From positions 1 to 9,020 of the forward strand of contig JANQGE010000043.1 in the NCBI GenBank assembly GCA_028277485.1: a DNA stretch of 9,020 nt. The letters run 5' to 3'. This document shows, in pieces, positions 1 to 7,043 of this stretch (position 1 is the first letter of the stretch; each line of letters opens with the position of its first letter). Position numbers and translations under genes: made by a program. The notes below the pieces were generated by a model. That model searched no databases, was not told the DNA's origin, and saw nothing but the letters and a program-made list of their open reading frames with translations. The DNA comes from Chlorobium sp. (lineage in GTDB: Bacteria > Bacteroidota > Chlorobiia > Chlorobiales > Chlorobiaceae).

Positions 1-142
1 GGGCACCTCTATAAATTGTCGTGAGCGACATGAGTACGAGGCGGACAGAGCACAGAAACCGGAGTGTACATAGAGTACATGAGGATTTCGAGCACTGGCC
101 AGCGAAGTAATCAGGACGCGCAACAAATTAATAGAGGTGCCT
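1..142 (+). repeat. Dispersed inverted-repeat element, copy A (long subtype)
   Basis: This 142-bp element starts GGGCACCTCTAT and ends ATAGAGGTGCCT, so its 12-bp ends are inverted repeats with one mismatch at the outermost base. Subterminal sequence also pairs imperfectly (ATTGTCGTGAGCG near the left end, CGCGCAACAAAT near the right end). The centre holds a small palindrome, TGTAC at 65-69 and GTACA at 75-79, around a 5-nt loop. Related copies lie at 5599-5715 (inverted), 5808-5899 and 8945-9020. No reading frame is convincing, so it is best described as a MITE-like or ERIC-like non-coding element. Its right end abuts the stop codon (143-145) of the minus-strand treS-mak gene, so transcripts of that gene would run into it. 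The window starts exactly at its left end, so flanking duplications cannot be judged. Confidence 0.85.
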
Positions 143-3100
143 TCAAGATTCAAGCAGCCTCCGTAACCCTTTCAAGGCAATACCAATCCACTCAGGCCGG
201 TTGTTCAGCTCGTAGTTCAGCTCATAAATGGCTTTGTCCATGAGATAGGCACGCAGCAGGAGTCCCTGCTGCTCAATGTCTTTTGGAATGAGCCCCCTTC
301 TTTTGATATCTCTTGCGTACATCTCATAGAAATGCTGCCCTACATAAAAGCTCCACAGCTCCGCCCAGGGTTCCAGATGTTCTCTGTCTTCCGGCCTTAT
401 CGATTGGTCCGTGACAAGCACGCTGAAAGCCGCATAATGGAACGAACGCATCATGCCGGCCAGGTCTCTGAACACAGAACGCTTCAGCTTCCGTTCACTG
501 AGCGACCGGGCAGGCTCTCCTTCAAAATCAATGATGATAAAATCCTTGCCGGTAAAAAGCACCTGGCCGAGGTGATAATCACCATGAATCCGAATCTTTC
601 CGCCGTCTATTTTTCCCTGCTTGATATGGGAAAGCTGCTGCAGAATAGCCTGTTCGCTGTCAAGGATCTCCCCGGCAAGTTCCTGATACTCGGTAGCAAT
701 CTTCTTTTTCTGCTGCTTCAGCATCACCATCCCCCTCTTCACCTGCTCCCGCATGGACTGGTAGATGGACCGCTGATAAAGCGTTGTAAACGGTTCCGGG
801 GCAAAATCAGTACCCAGTCTTCTCGAGGCAAGCGCCTTGTGCATGCCTGCCGTTCTTTTGGCAAGCTTCTCCACCATTTCAAGGTATACCTCCCCGATCA
901 ATTCGTGCATAATTTCCGGTATCGCAACATTTCTTGCACCAAGGGGAGGCAGTACAGGAATTTTTTCAATCTGGTGCATCCTTGCAAGCACATTTTCATA
1001 GTAGCGATGTACGAAATTCTGTGTCACCCACCATGCATCCCCCTGGTTCGGCACATAATTCTGAAGAACAGCGAGGGAACACTGCTCCCTGCGACTTCTG
1101 GTGTAATTCAGTGTGCCAAGATAGAACGGAACGCTCCCGAACTTCGTATTTTCGGTCAGTACGCGGCAAATCTCAACTTCAGGAGAGATTCCGGGAGAGA
1201 TTTTCCTGTAGAGTTTCAGGCAGAGCGAGTCATTATACATAATTGAGGTGTTGCTCTGTTCAGCCCCGAACAGTGAAGATTCAACCTCCTCAACGGTTGT
1301 CCCGTTAAGAAAGCTTTCGAGCTTTGCTCCGCGCAGGGATGTGATCTTTCCGGCCTTGCCTCTCAAATCGGACTGTCCGGCAATCATCCCGAGCAGCACC
1401 TTCCGGAAATCATCCTGCCAGGTTGCATCGCACAGATAACCTTCGCTGTCCCCCGTCTTAACTTTCACGATAACCTGTTTTGAAAAGTCTTCATCTTCGG
1501 GGTTTATCCGCTCCGCGGGGACATAGGATACGGGAAGCTGGTAGAGCTCGCCTGAACCGCTCGGGTAACGTACTTCAACAATCAGGTAACGGATATTGTC
1601 ATGCTCCCTAACCTCGATATTTTCGGTTATCGATACCCTGACGATCTTGCGGGCCTTCCCGCCGAACCACCGGCAGTTTCGGATATACTTGGGCAGAATC
1701 CGGGTCTCAAGGCGCTCGAGATATTTCCCATTGAACAGGTCCTGCCAGTGAGAGACTTTGGCAAAGGTATGTTCAAGGTACGGGCGGTCTTCGATCTCCT
1801 CATGGCTATCAACCAGTCTGAACCAGAAGTATCCGTAAGGACCGAGTGTAACGGTATAAGGCGTCGAGCGTATCCGGGGAAAATGGCTGAGACCGAACAC
1901 CTCCTCGGGAACGAATCCCTCATACTCCGAGAGATCGACCCTTATCGCCTGGGGGCTTTTTGACAGGTTGATGATGCAAAGCATGGTTTCATCTTCGTAA
2001 CTCCTTGTGAAAATCAGGGCCTGCGGATTTTCAGCATGGATAAATGTAATATCTCCCCTGCTGAACGCTTTGTAGCGCCGGGCGGTAACAAGCATGTGCC
2101 GCATCCACCAGAGCAGGGAATTGATGTTGCTCTCCTGCACCTCGACATTGACCGCTTCGTAATGGTATTCCGGGTCGATGATAACCGGAAGCTGGAGCTG
2201 CTGCGGATTGGCCCGCGAAAAGCCGGCGTTCCTGTCGCCATTCCACTGCATAGGCGTTCTGACACCGTCGCGGTCACCAAGATAGTAATTGTCGCCCATG
2301 CCGATCTCGTCCCCGTAATAAAGTACCGGCGTACCGGGCAGGGAAAGCAGCATGATGTTCATCAGCTCGATTTTGCGGCGGTCGCTGGACATCAGCGGCG
2401 CGAGGCGCCTCCGGATACCGAGGTTTATCCTCGCCTTGGGGTCGTTGGCATAGACACGGCGCATATAGTCACGCTCCTCGTCGGTCACCATTTCGAGGGT
2501 CAGTTCATCATGGTTGCGCAGGAATAATGCCCACTGGCTGTTTTCAGGTATTTCCGGCGTCTGTTCAAGGATGTCGATAATAGGAAAGCGGTCTTCCATC
2601 TCAAGAGCCATAAACATCCTCGGCATAAGAGGAAAATGAAAGTTCATGTGGCACTCGTCTCCTTCGCCGAAATATTCCGCCGCATCTTCAGGCCACTGGT
2701 TAGCCTCGGCAAGCAGCATCCGATTCGGGTATTTCCGGTCGACATGCTTGCGGAGTTTCCTGAGAAACTCGTGGGTGCGCGGCAGGTTTTCGCAGTTGGT
2801 ACCTTCCTTCTCATAGAGATACGGCACGGCGTCGAGGCGCAGACCGTCAACCCCCATTTCCAGCCAATAGTCGAGTACTTTGTAGATCGCTTTTTCAACC
2901 GCCGGATTTTCGAAGTTCAAATCCGGCTGATGGTGATAGAAACGGTGCCAGTAATACTCTCCTGCCGCAGAATCATAGCTCCAGTTTGAAGCCTCGAAAT
3001 CCTGGAAAATGATCCTTGCATCGGCATATTTGCCGGGGTCTCTGCTCCACACATAATAATTTCTCTCGACCGAACCGGGTTTGGCTCTCCGGGCACGCCG

Positions 3101-3460
3101 GAACCAAACATGCTGATCTGAAGTATGGTTGATAACTAACTCGGTGATAACCTTGAGGCCGCGCTCATGGGCTTCATCGAGAAACGCCTTGAAATCCTCA
3201 ATAGTCCCGTAATCCGGATTGACATCCATGTAATCGGCAATATCGTAGCCGTCATCCTTCAATGGCGAGGGATAAAAAGGAAGCAGCCATATAGCTGTGA
3301 TACCGAGACTTTCCAGGTAGGGCAGCTTTCGGCGCAGCCCCTGGAAATCGCCGACACCGTCATTGTCGCTGTCGTAAAAAGTCTTGACGTGGGCTTCGTA
3401 AATGATAGCGTCCTTGTACCAGAGCGGTTCAGGCTGATAGTTTTCAGATGCTCGCGGCAT
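143..3460 (-). CDS. treS: Trehalose synthase-maltokinase fusion (TreS-Mak)
   Basis: A bifunctional cytoplasmic enzyme of 1105 residues. The N-terminal half (about 1-550) is a GH13 trehalose synthase that interconverts trehalose and maltose. The C-terminal half (about 575-1105) is a maltokinase that makes maltose 1-phosphate with ATP. The GH13 motifs are intact: NHTSD at 111-115, GLRLDA with the nucleophile Asp210, LLAEAN with the acid/base Glu252, and RNHDE with Asp318. The text closely matches actinobacterial TreS as I recall it (for example GTNCENLP and DECHMNFHFPLMPR). The kinase half carries RWFGGKARK near 597, HGDYHLGQ at 959-966 (catalytic loop) and IIDFEGEP at 976-983 (metal-binding Asp). 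TreS and Mak are separate proteins in mycobacteria, but fusions are known elsewhere. The ATG at 3460 is preceded in frame by TGA (3470-3472), so it is the most upstream start. There is no good Shine-Dalgarno next to it; a strong one lies 42 nt upstream. It is downstream of glgE in the same operon. Confidence 0.95.
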   Translation of the reverse strand: MPRASENYQPEPLWYKDAIIYEAHVKTFYDSDNDGVGDFQGLRRKLPYLESLGITAIWLLPFYPSPLKDDGYDIADYMDVNPDYGTIEDFKAFLDEAHERGLKVITELVINHTSDQHVWFRRARRAKPGSVERNYYVWSRDPGKYADARIIFQDFEASNWSYDSAAGEYYWHRFYHHQPDLNFENPAVEKAIYKVLDYWLEMGVDGLRLDAVPYLYEKEGTNCENLPRTHEFLRKLRKHVDRKYPNRMLLAEANQWPEDAAEYFGEGDECHMNFHFPLMPRMFMALEMEDRFPIIDILEQTPEIPENSQWALFLRNHDELTLEMVTDEERDYMRRVYANDPKARINLGIRRRLAPLMSSDRRKIELMNIMLLSLPGTPVLYYGDEIGMGDNYYLGDRDGVRTPMQWNGDRNAGFSRANPQQLQLPVIIDPEYHYEAVNVEVQESNINSLLWWMRHMLVTARRYKAFSRGDITFIHAENPQALIFTRSYEDETMLCIINLSKSPQAIRVDLSEYEGFVPEEVFGLSHFPRIRSTPYTVTLGPYGYFWFRLVDSHEEIEDRPYLEHTFAKVSHWQDLFNGKYLERLETRILPKYIRNCRWFGGKARKIVRVSITENIEVREHDNIRYLIVEVRYPSGSGELYQLPVSYVPAERINPEDEDFSKQVIVKVKTGDSEGYLCDATWQDDFRKVLLGMIAGQSDLRGKAGKITSLRGAKLESFLNGTTVEEVESSLFGAEQSNTSIMYNDSLCLKLYRKISPGISPEVEICRVLTENTKFGSVPFYLGTLNYTRSRREQCSLAVLQNYVPNQGDAWWVTQNFVHRYYENVLARMHQIEKIPVLPPLGARNVAIPEIMHELIGEVYLEMVEKLAKRTAGMHKALASRRLGTDFAPEPFTTLYQRSIYQSMREQVKRGMVMLKQQKKKIATEYQELAGEILDSEQAILQQLSHIKQGKIDGGKIRIHGDYHLGQVLFTGKDFIIIDFEGEPARSLSERKLKRSVFRDLAGMMRSFHYAAFSVLVTDQSIRPEDREHLEPWAELWSFYVGQHFYEMYARDIKRRGLIPKDIEQQGLLLRAYLMDKAIYELNYELNNRPEWIGIALKGLRRLLES

Positions 3461-3502
3461 AACGTTTGCTCATGATATTGGAGATACTATTGAGGGCACC
3501 TT

Positions 3503-3509
3503 CCTCCTT
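3503..3509 (-). promoter_or_regulatory. Strong Shine-Dalgarno-like site in the glgE-treS gap
   Basis: On the minus strand AAGGAGG occurs here, a near-perfect anti-16S match, but 42 nt before the treS-mak ATG at 3460. The nearest candidate starts are a GTG at 3499, only 3 nt away, which opens a nine-codon frame ending in TGA at 3470-3472, and an ATG at 3473 that opens another nine-codon frame overlapping the treS start. The site is seen directly. A role in leader translation or coupling to treS is a guess; it could be chance. Confidence 0.35.
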
Positions 3510-3564
3510 GAGAATCACAGCCCGGAGGCCTACAATGTTCGTAGATTTCATGAATAGTGATTCG

Positions 3565-5580
3565 TTATGGATGTAAGTTAACCTTAAAAATATGTGCCGG
3601 CATGTGGTCGGGATTCAGCTCGATGTAATTCCACTCGCCGTCCCACTCATAGGTGCGGCCGCTCATAAGATCCTCAACCCTGAAACGATGGGTATGCGGC
3701 AGTTCGAACTTTTCAAGCGGAAAACGCAGCCACCCGGTATGTGTGTTTTGCGGGTCGAGATTGACAGCCGTCAGTATAATATTGCTGTCGTCCGGTGAAC
3801 GTTTCACGTAACCCATCAGCATATCGTGTTCATGCCCTTCTCCGGCCTCAACCCTGACAAATTCGATGTTGTTGGTCTGCTGCAGGGCACTGTTTTCCCT
3901 GCGGATACGGTTTACCGCCGTGATCTCGGCGCGGATGTTGCCCGGCCTGTCCATATCCCACTGCTTGATCTCGTACTTTTCCGAATCGAGGTACTCCTCC
4001 TTGCCTTTCTTCACAGGAACATGCTCGCAAAGTTCATATGCCGGGCCGTACATCCCATAGTTCGACGAGAGAGTGGCCGCAAGCACCATCCGGGTAATGA
4101 AGGTTGAACGCCGCCCGGTTTGCAGCTCTTCATGCAGAATGTCCGGTGTGTTCGGCCAGAAATTCGGTCTCATGTACTCCTTGACTTCCGTGGTGGTCAG
4201 CTCCCGGAGATATTCCTGGAGTTCCTGTTTCGTATTTCGCCAGGTAAAATAGGTATATGACTGGTTGAACCCGCCTTTCGCAAGCCTTGCCATAACTTTC
4301 GGGCGCGTGAACGCCTCGGCCAGAAAAACAGCATCGGGATATTCCGCACTTATCTCGCTGATCGCCCAATCCCAGAAAAGAAACGCTTTGGTGTGGGGGT
4401 TATCCACCCTGAATATCCTGACACCCTTCTCCATCCAGAAAAGCATGACGCTTTTGAGTTCGATCCATAGATTCTTCCAGTCCTCCGTCTCGAAATCAAT
4501 CGGCAGGATATCCTCATACTTTTTCGGCGGATTCTCCGCAAATTGTACCGTGCCGTCAGGACGCCACTTAAACCACAGGGGATGCGCCTTCACATACGGA
4601 TGGTCAGGAGAACACTGAAACGCAATATCCAGGGCAACGGCAATACCATGTGTTTCCGCCTCTTGAACAAACCCTTCGAAATCCTTCATGGTACCCAGTT
4701 CGGGGTGCACCGACTTGTGTCCGCCCTTGCTGTTTCCGATCGCCCAGCAGCTCCCCGGATCATCCGGCCCGGCAAAGAGGGAATTGTTCCGCCCTTTCCG
4801 TTTTGTCGAACCGATCGGGTGAATTGGCGGCAGGTAGACCACATCGAACCCCATCCGGGCAATCAATGGAAGCAGACGCTTGCACTCTTTGAAGGTTCCA
4901 TGCTTCCCCGGTTCCTCTGCCCATGAACGCGGGAAAAGCTCATACCAGGTGCTGAATCCGGCCTTTTTCTGGTCGACTTTTATCTCAAGCACTTTTCCGT
5001 ATTGAACAGCAAACTCCTTGTCCGGGTAGCGGTGCATCAGCCCGTCAAGCTCGTCAGACTGTGCCGCCGACTCCGCAACACCGGCATCACCCGTTGTCAT
5101 GACGGACATTAGCTCTTTCAATCGTACTGCATCCTTTTTCGACGCACGGCTGGACGCCTTTTCAACCATCTCTGCCCCCATCCGGAGCTCAAGGGAAACC
5201 TCCTGGCCGGCCTCGATTTTCTTTGTCAGCCCCTTTCGCCACGTCTGGAAATGGTCAACCCAGGCTTCTATGGTAAACTCCCAGGAACCTGGCTCACCAA
5301 CCGTAAACTCTCCCTCCCAGCGATCATTGACAAGCTGCTGCATGGGAGTACGCCTCCATGAACGGGTAGATTCAGGGCGGAAGCAGAGCATTGCTGTAAC
5401 GCAATCTGCCCCATCGGGAAAAATATCCGCCCCGACAACAACCGTTTCTCCGGTAACCCTTTTAGCCGGGTAGCGCCCGTCTTCGATCTCAGGTGTAACA
5501 CCCTCGATAATGACACGCCGCCTGCCGTCAAATTTCCGGTTGGTATGGCTGGACCTGTGCTGGTAAAATGTATGCTCCAT
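3565..5580 (-). CDS. glgE: Alpha-1,4-glucan:maltose-1-phosphate maltosyltransferase (GlgE)
   Basis: A 671-residue GH13_3 enzyme that transfers maltosyl units from maltose 1-phosphate to the non-reducing end of alpha-1,4-glucan, releasing phosphate, in the cytoplasm. An N-terminal beta-sandwich region (about 20-135, starting GRRRVIIEGVTPEIEDGRYPAKR) precedes the catalytic barrel. Barrel motifs are YELFPRSW at 213-220, VVYLPPIHPIG at 247-257, FRVDNPHTK with the nucleophile Asp393, FLAEAFTRP with the acid/base Glu422, and NTPDIL with Asp480. These positions nearly equal those I recall for Streptomyces GlgE (394, 423, 480), which supports the chosen start. The reading frame stays open upstream to 5802, but those 74 extra codons run through repeat copy B and look unlike GlgE, so the ATG at 5580 is preferred although it lacks a clear Shine-Dalgarno. 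It is the first gene of the operon with treS-mak, which would supply its maltose 1-phosphate donor. Confidence 0.95.
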   Translation of the reverse strand: MEHTFYQHRSSHTNRKFDGRRRVIIEGVTPEIEDGRYPAKRVTGETVVVGADIFPDGADCVTAMLCFRPESTRSWRRTPMQQLVNDRWEGEFTVGEPGSWEFTIEAWVDHFQTWRKGLTKKIEAGQEVSLELRMGAEMVEKASSRASKKDAVRLKELMSVMTTGDAGVAESAAQSDELDGLMHRYPDKEFAVQYGKVLEIKVDQKKAGFSTWYELFPRSWAEEPGKHGTFKECKRLLPLIARMGFDVVYLPPIHPIGSTKRKGRNNSLFAGPDDPGSCWAIGNSKGGHKSVHPELGTMKDFEGFVQEAETHGIAVALDIAFQCSPDHPYVKAHPLWFKWRPDGTVQFAENPPKKYEDILPIDFETEDWKNLWIELKSVMLFWMEKGVRIFRVDNPHTKAFLFWDWAISEISAEYPDAVFLAEAFTRPKVMARLAKGGFNQSYTYFTWRNTKQELQEYLRELTTTEVKEYMRPNFWPNTPDILHEELQTGRRSTFITRMVLAATLSSNYGMYGPAYELCEHVPVKKGKEEYLDSEKYEIKQWDMDRPGNIRAEITAVNRIRRENSALQQTNNIEFVRVEAGEGHEHDMLMGYVKRSPDDSNIILTAVNLDPQNTHTGWLRFPLEKFELPHTHRFRVEDLMSGRTYEWDGEWNYIELNPDHMPAHIFKVNLHP

Positions 5581-5598
5581 TGCAATAAGGATATATCT

Positions 5599-5715
5599 GG
5601 GCACCTCTGTTATATTTGTTGCGCACCATGATTGCTTCGTTGGCCGGATGGGAGAGGGTTTCTGCGCTCCGTCCGCCATGCACTCAAGGCGCTCACGACA
5701 ATAATAGAGGTGCTC
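5599..5715 (-). repeat. Dispersed inverted-repeat element, copy B (short-core subtype)
   Basis: A 117-bp copy in the opposite orientation to copy A. Its minus-strand reading starts GAGCACCTCTAT, continues TTGTCGTGAGCG and GGCGGACGGAGCGCAGAAACC as in A, then replaces A's central palindrome by a shorter core (CCCTCTCCCATCCGGCCAAC). It ends GCGCAACAAATATAACAG with AGAGGTGCCC. The tetranucleotide ATCT flanks it directly on both sides (5595-5598 and 5716-5719), which could be a target-site duplication. Its tail lies 18 bp upstream of the glgE start. The glgE frame happens to stay open through the whole element. Confidence 0.85.
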
Positions 5716-5807
5716 ATCTGTTGTAAACTGCTGCAAAATAGGGAAAAGTTGCGTTTGCATTATGCGAAAAAAATGATTTTTTAGGGTTGGGAGATACGGC
5801 AATGATC

Positions 5808-5899
5808 GGACCCCTCTATATACTGTCGTGAGTATCTTAGCCCTCTTCTATCCGCCCAACAAAGTCATCGAGACACGGAGCAGATCAATAGAGGTGTCC
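5808..5899 (+). repeat. Dispersed inverted-repeat element, copy C (deleted short-core subtype)
   Basis: A 92-bp copy in the same orientation as copy A. It starts GGACCCCTCTAT, continues ACTGTCGTGAG, and ends ATAGAGGTGTCC. The core CCCTCTTCTATCCGCCCAAC matches copy B rather than copy A, and the GGCGGAC...CAGAAA segment present in A, B and D is missing. It is the most diverged copy. CAATGA occurs just outside both ends (5800-5805 and 5901-5906), a weaker candidate duplication because it is not flush on both sides. It ends 22 bp before the prfB start codon. Confidence 0.75.
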
Positions 5900-5921
5900 A
5901 CAATGAGGAGAAAAGCATATC

Positions 5922-7017
5922 ATGTTTGAAGCAGAAAAAGAACGCCTCCGCGGGATACGCCACAGGATTGAACAGTTACGGGGGTATCTTTGACGTCGAT
6001 GAACGACAGAAAAAGATAGAGGAACTCGAACAGATCACCGCGGCAGAAAACTTCTGGGACGACCAGCAGAACGCCCACAAGGTGCTCAGAGAGATCAACG
6101 AGCACAAGGTCTGGACCGAAGAGTTTCAGAAACTTGAAAAAAAGAGCGACGACCTGAAAGAGGAGCTGGAGATCGCCGAAGAACTTGGGGAAGAATCGCT
6201 CGCCGAAGAGATTGACTCGCGCATTGGAGCAATCGAGCAGGACATCGCTGCTCTTGAGTTCAAAAACATGCTTTCCGGCAAGGATGATCAGGGCAATGCC
6301 TTGATTACCATACACGCAGGAGCGGGCGGAACCGAAGCACAGGACTGGGCGGAGATGCTCTATCGGATGTATATGCGATGGGCCGAGCGCAAGGGGTTCA
6401 AGGTGTTTACCGACGACTATCAGGAGGGTGAAGGCGCAGGTATCAAAACCGCGACGCTTGAAATCCAGGGCTCCTATGCATACGGTTATCTGAAAGCCGA
6501 GAACGGCGTGCACCGTCTTGTGCGGGTATCGCCGTTCGACTCGAACGCACGTCGCCACACCTCGTTCGCCAGTGTCTTTACCTACCCGGAAGCGCCGCCT
6601 GACGCTGAAATCGACATCCGCAAGGAAGACCTCGAACTTTCGACGTTTCGAAGTGGCGGAAAAGGGGGGCAGAACGTCAACAAGGTTGAAACGGCCGTAC
6701 GCATCAAGCATATCCCTTCAGGCATTGTTGTCTCCTGCCAGCAGGAACGTTCACAGTTCCAGAACCGGGAACGCGCCATGAAAATGCTTCGTGCGCAGCT
6801 CTACCAGAAGCAGCGTGAAGAAGAAGAGGCAAAGAAACAGGAGCTCGAAGGCAAGAAAAAAAAGATCGAGTGGGGCAGCCAGATACGAAGCTACGTTATG
6901 GATGACCGGAGGATCAAGGACCACAGGACGAACCACGAGCGGCATGATATTGAAACCGTGCTCGACGGCGATATCGACGACTTCATGGAAAAATATCTTT
7001 CGGAATTCACAAACTGA
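5922..7017 (+). CDS. prfB: Peptide chain release factor 2 (RF2), programmed +1 frameshift
   Basis: RF2 ends translation at UGA and UAA codons by triggering peptidyl-tRNA hydrolysis on the ribosome. The gene is in two frames: ATG at 5922 opens 23 codons (MFEAEKERLR...EQLRGYL) to an in-frame TGA at 5991-5993. A +1 shift then continues DVDERQKKIEELEQ to the stop at 7015-7017, giving 364 residues, the usual RF2 length. In shifted numbering the stop-codon-recognition tripeptide SPF is at 203-205 and the catalytic GGQ at 248-250 (within RSGGKGGQNVNKVETA). SPF, rather than RF1's PxT, identifies RF2. A Shine-Dalgarno GAGGAG at 5905-5910 lies 11 nt before the ATG. A single-frame reading would wrongly start near 5926 with unrelated N-terminal residues. 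The metallophosphoesterase gene follows 26 bp downstream, and divergent glgE lies upstream across two repeat copies. Confidence 0.96.
5979..5994 (+). promoter_or_regulatory. prfB: prfB autoregulatory +1 frameshift site
   Basis: The site reads CGGGGG TAT CTT TGA C. It has the internal Shine-Dalgarno-like GGGGG, the 3-nt spacer TAT, the slippery CTT codon and the UGA stop with following C, and differs from the well-known E. coli site (AGGGGG TAT CTT TGA C) only in the first base. In the known mechanism, low RF2 makes the ribosome pause at UGA and slip +1 on CUU, so RF2 limits its own synthesis. The residues around the shift (RGYL then D) also match the conserved RF2 text. Confidence 0.95.
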
Positions 7018-7043
7018 TTCCAAAAACCAGTTACGATTGACAA

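Larger units (their letters stand above)
5581..5921. other. Divergent intergenic region between glgE and prfB
   Basis: This 341-bp gap holds repeat copy B (5599-5715) and repeat copy C (5808-5899). Only about 92 bp between them (5716-5807), 18 bp before glgE and 22 bp before prfB are outside the repeats. The middle stretch is AT-rich with A and T runs around 5767-5782 and must contain, or border, the promoters of both divergent genes. I see no convincing -35/-10 pair in it. TATACT at 5819-5824, inside copy C, resembles a -10 box reading toward prfB, but has no good -35 at the right distance. Confidence 0.6.

Noticed and set aside
332..1246. A 304-codon open frame on the plus strand antisense to the maltokinase half of treS-mak
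   Set aside because: It lies wholly inside a strongly supported gene on the other strand, has no recognisable domain, and its composition is what the antisense frame of the kinase codons would give.
3491..3560. A fifth, degenerate repeat copy suggested by GGGCACCTT in the glgE-treS gap
   Set aside because: Beyond the first eight or nine bases nothing matches the subterminal blocks or the other terminus of the family.
3512..3563. Inverted repeat GAATCAC/GTGATTC between glgE and treS-mak as a hairpin or terminator
   Set aside because: Only 7 bp of stem around a 38-nt loop with no T run; easily chance.
5920..6711. A 263-codon open frame on the minus strand opposite prfB
   Set aside because: It is the complement of conserved RF2 codons, shows no family motifs, and begins inside the conserved RF2 catalytic region; a shadow frame.
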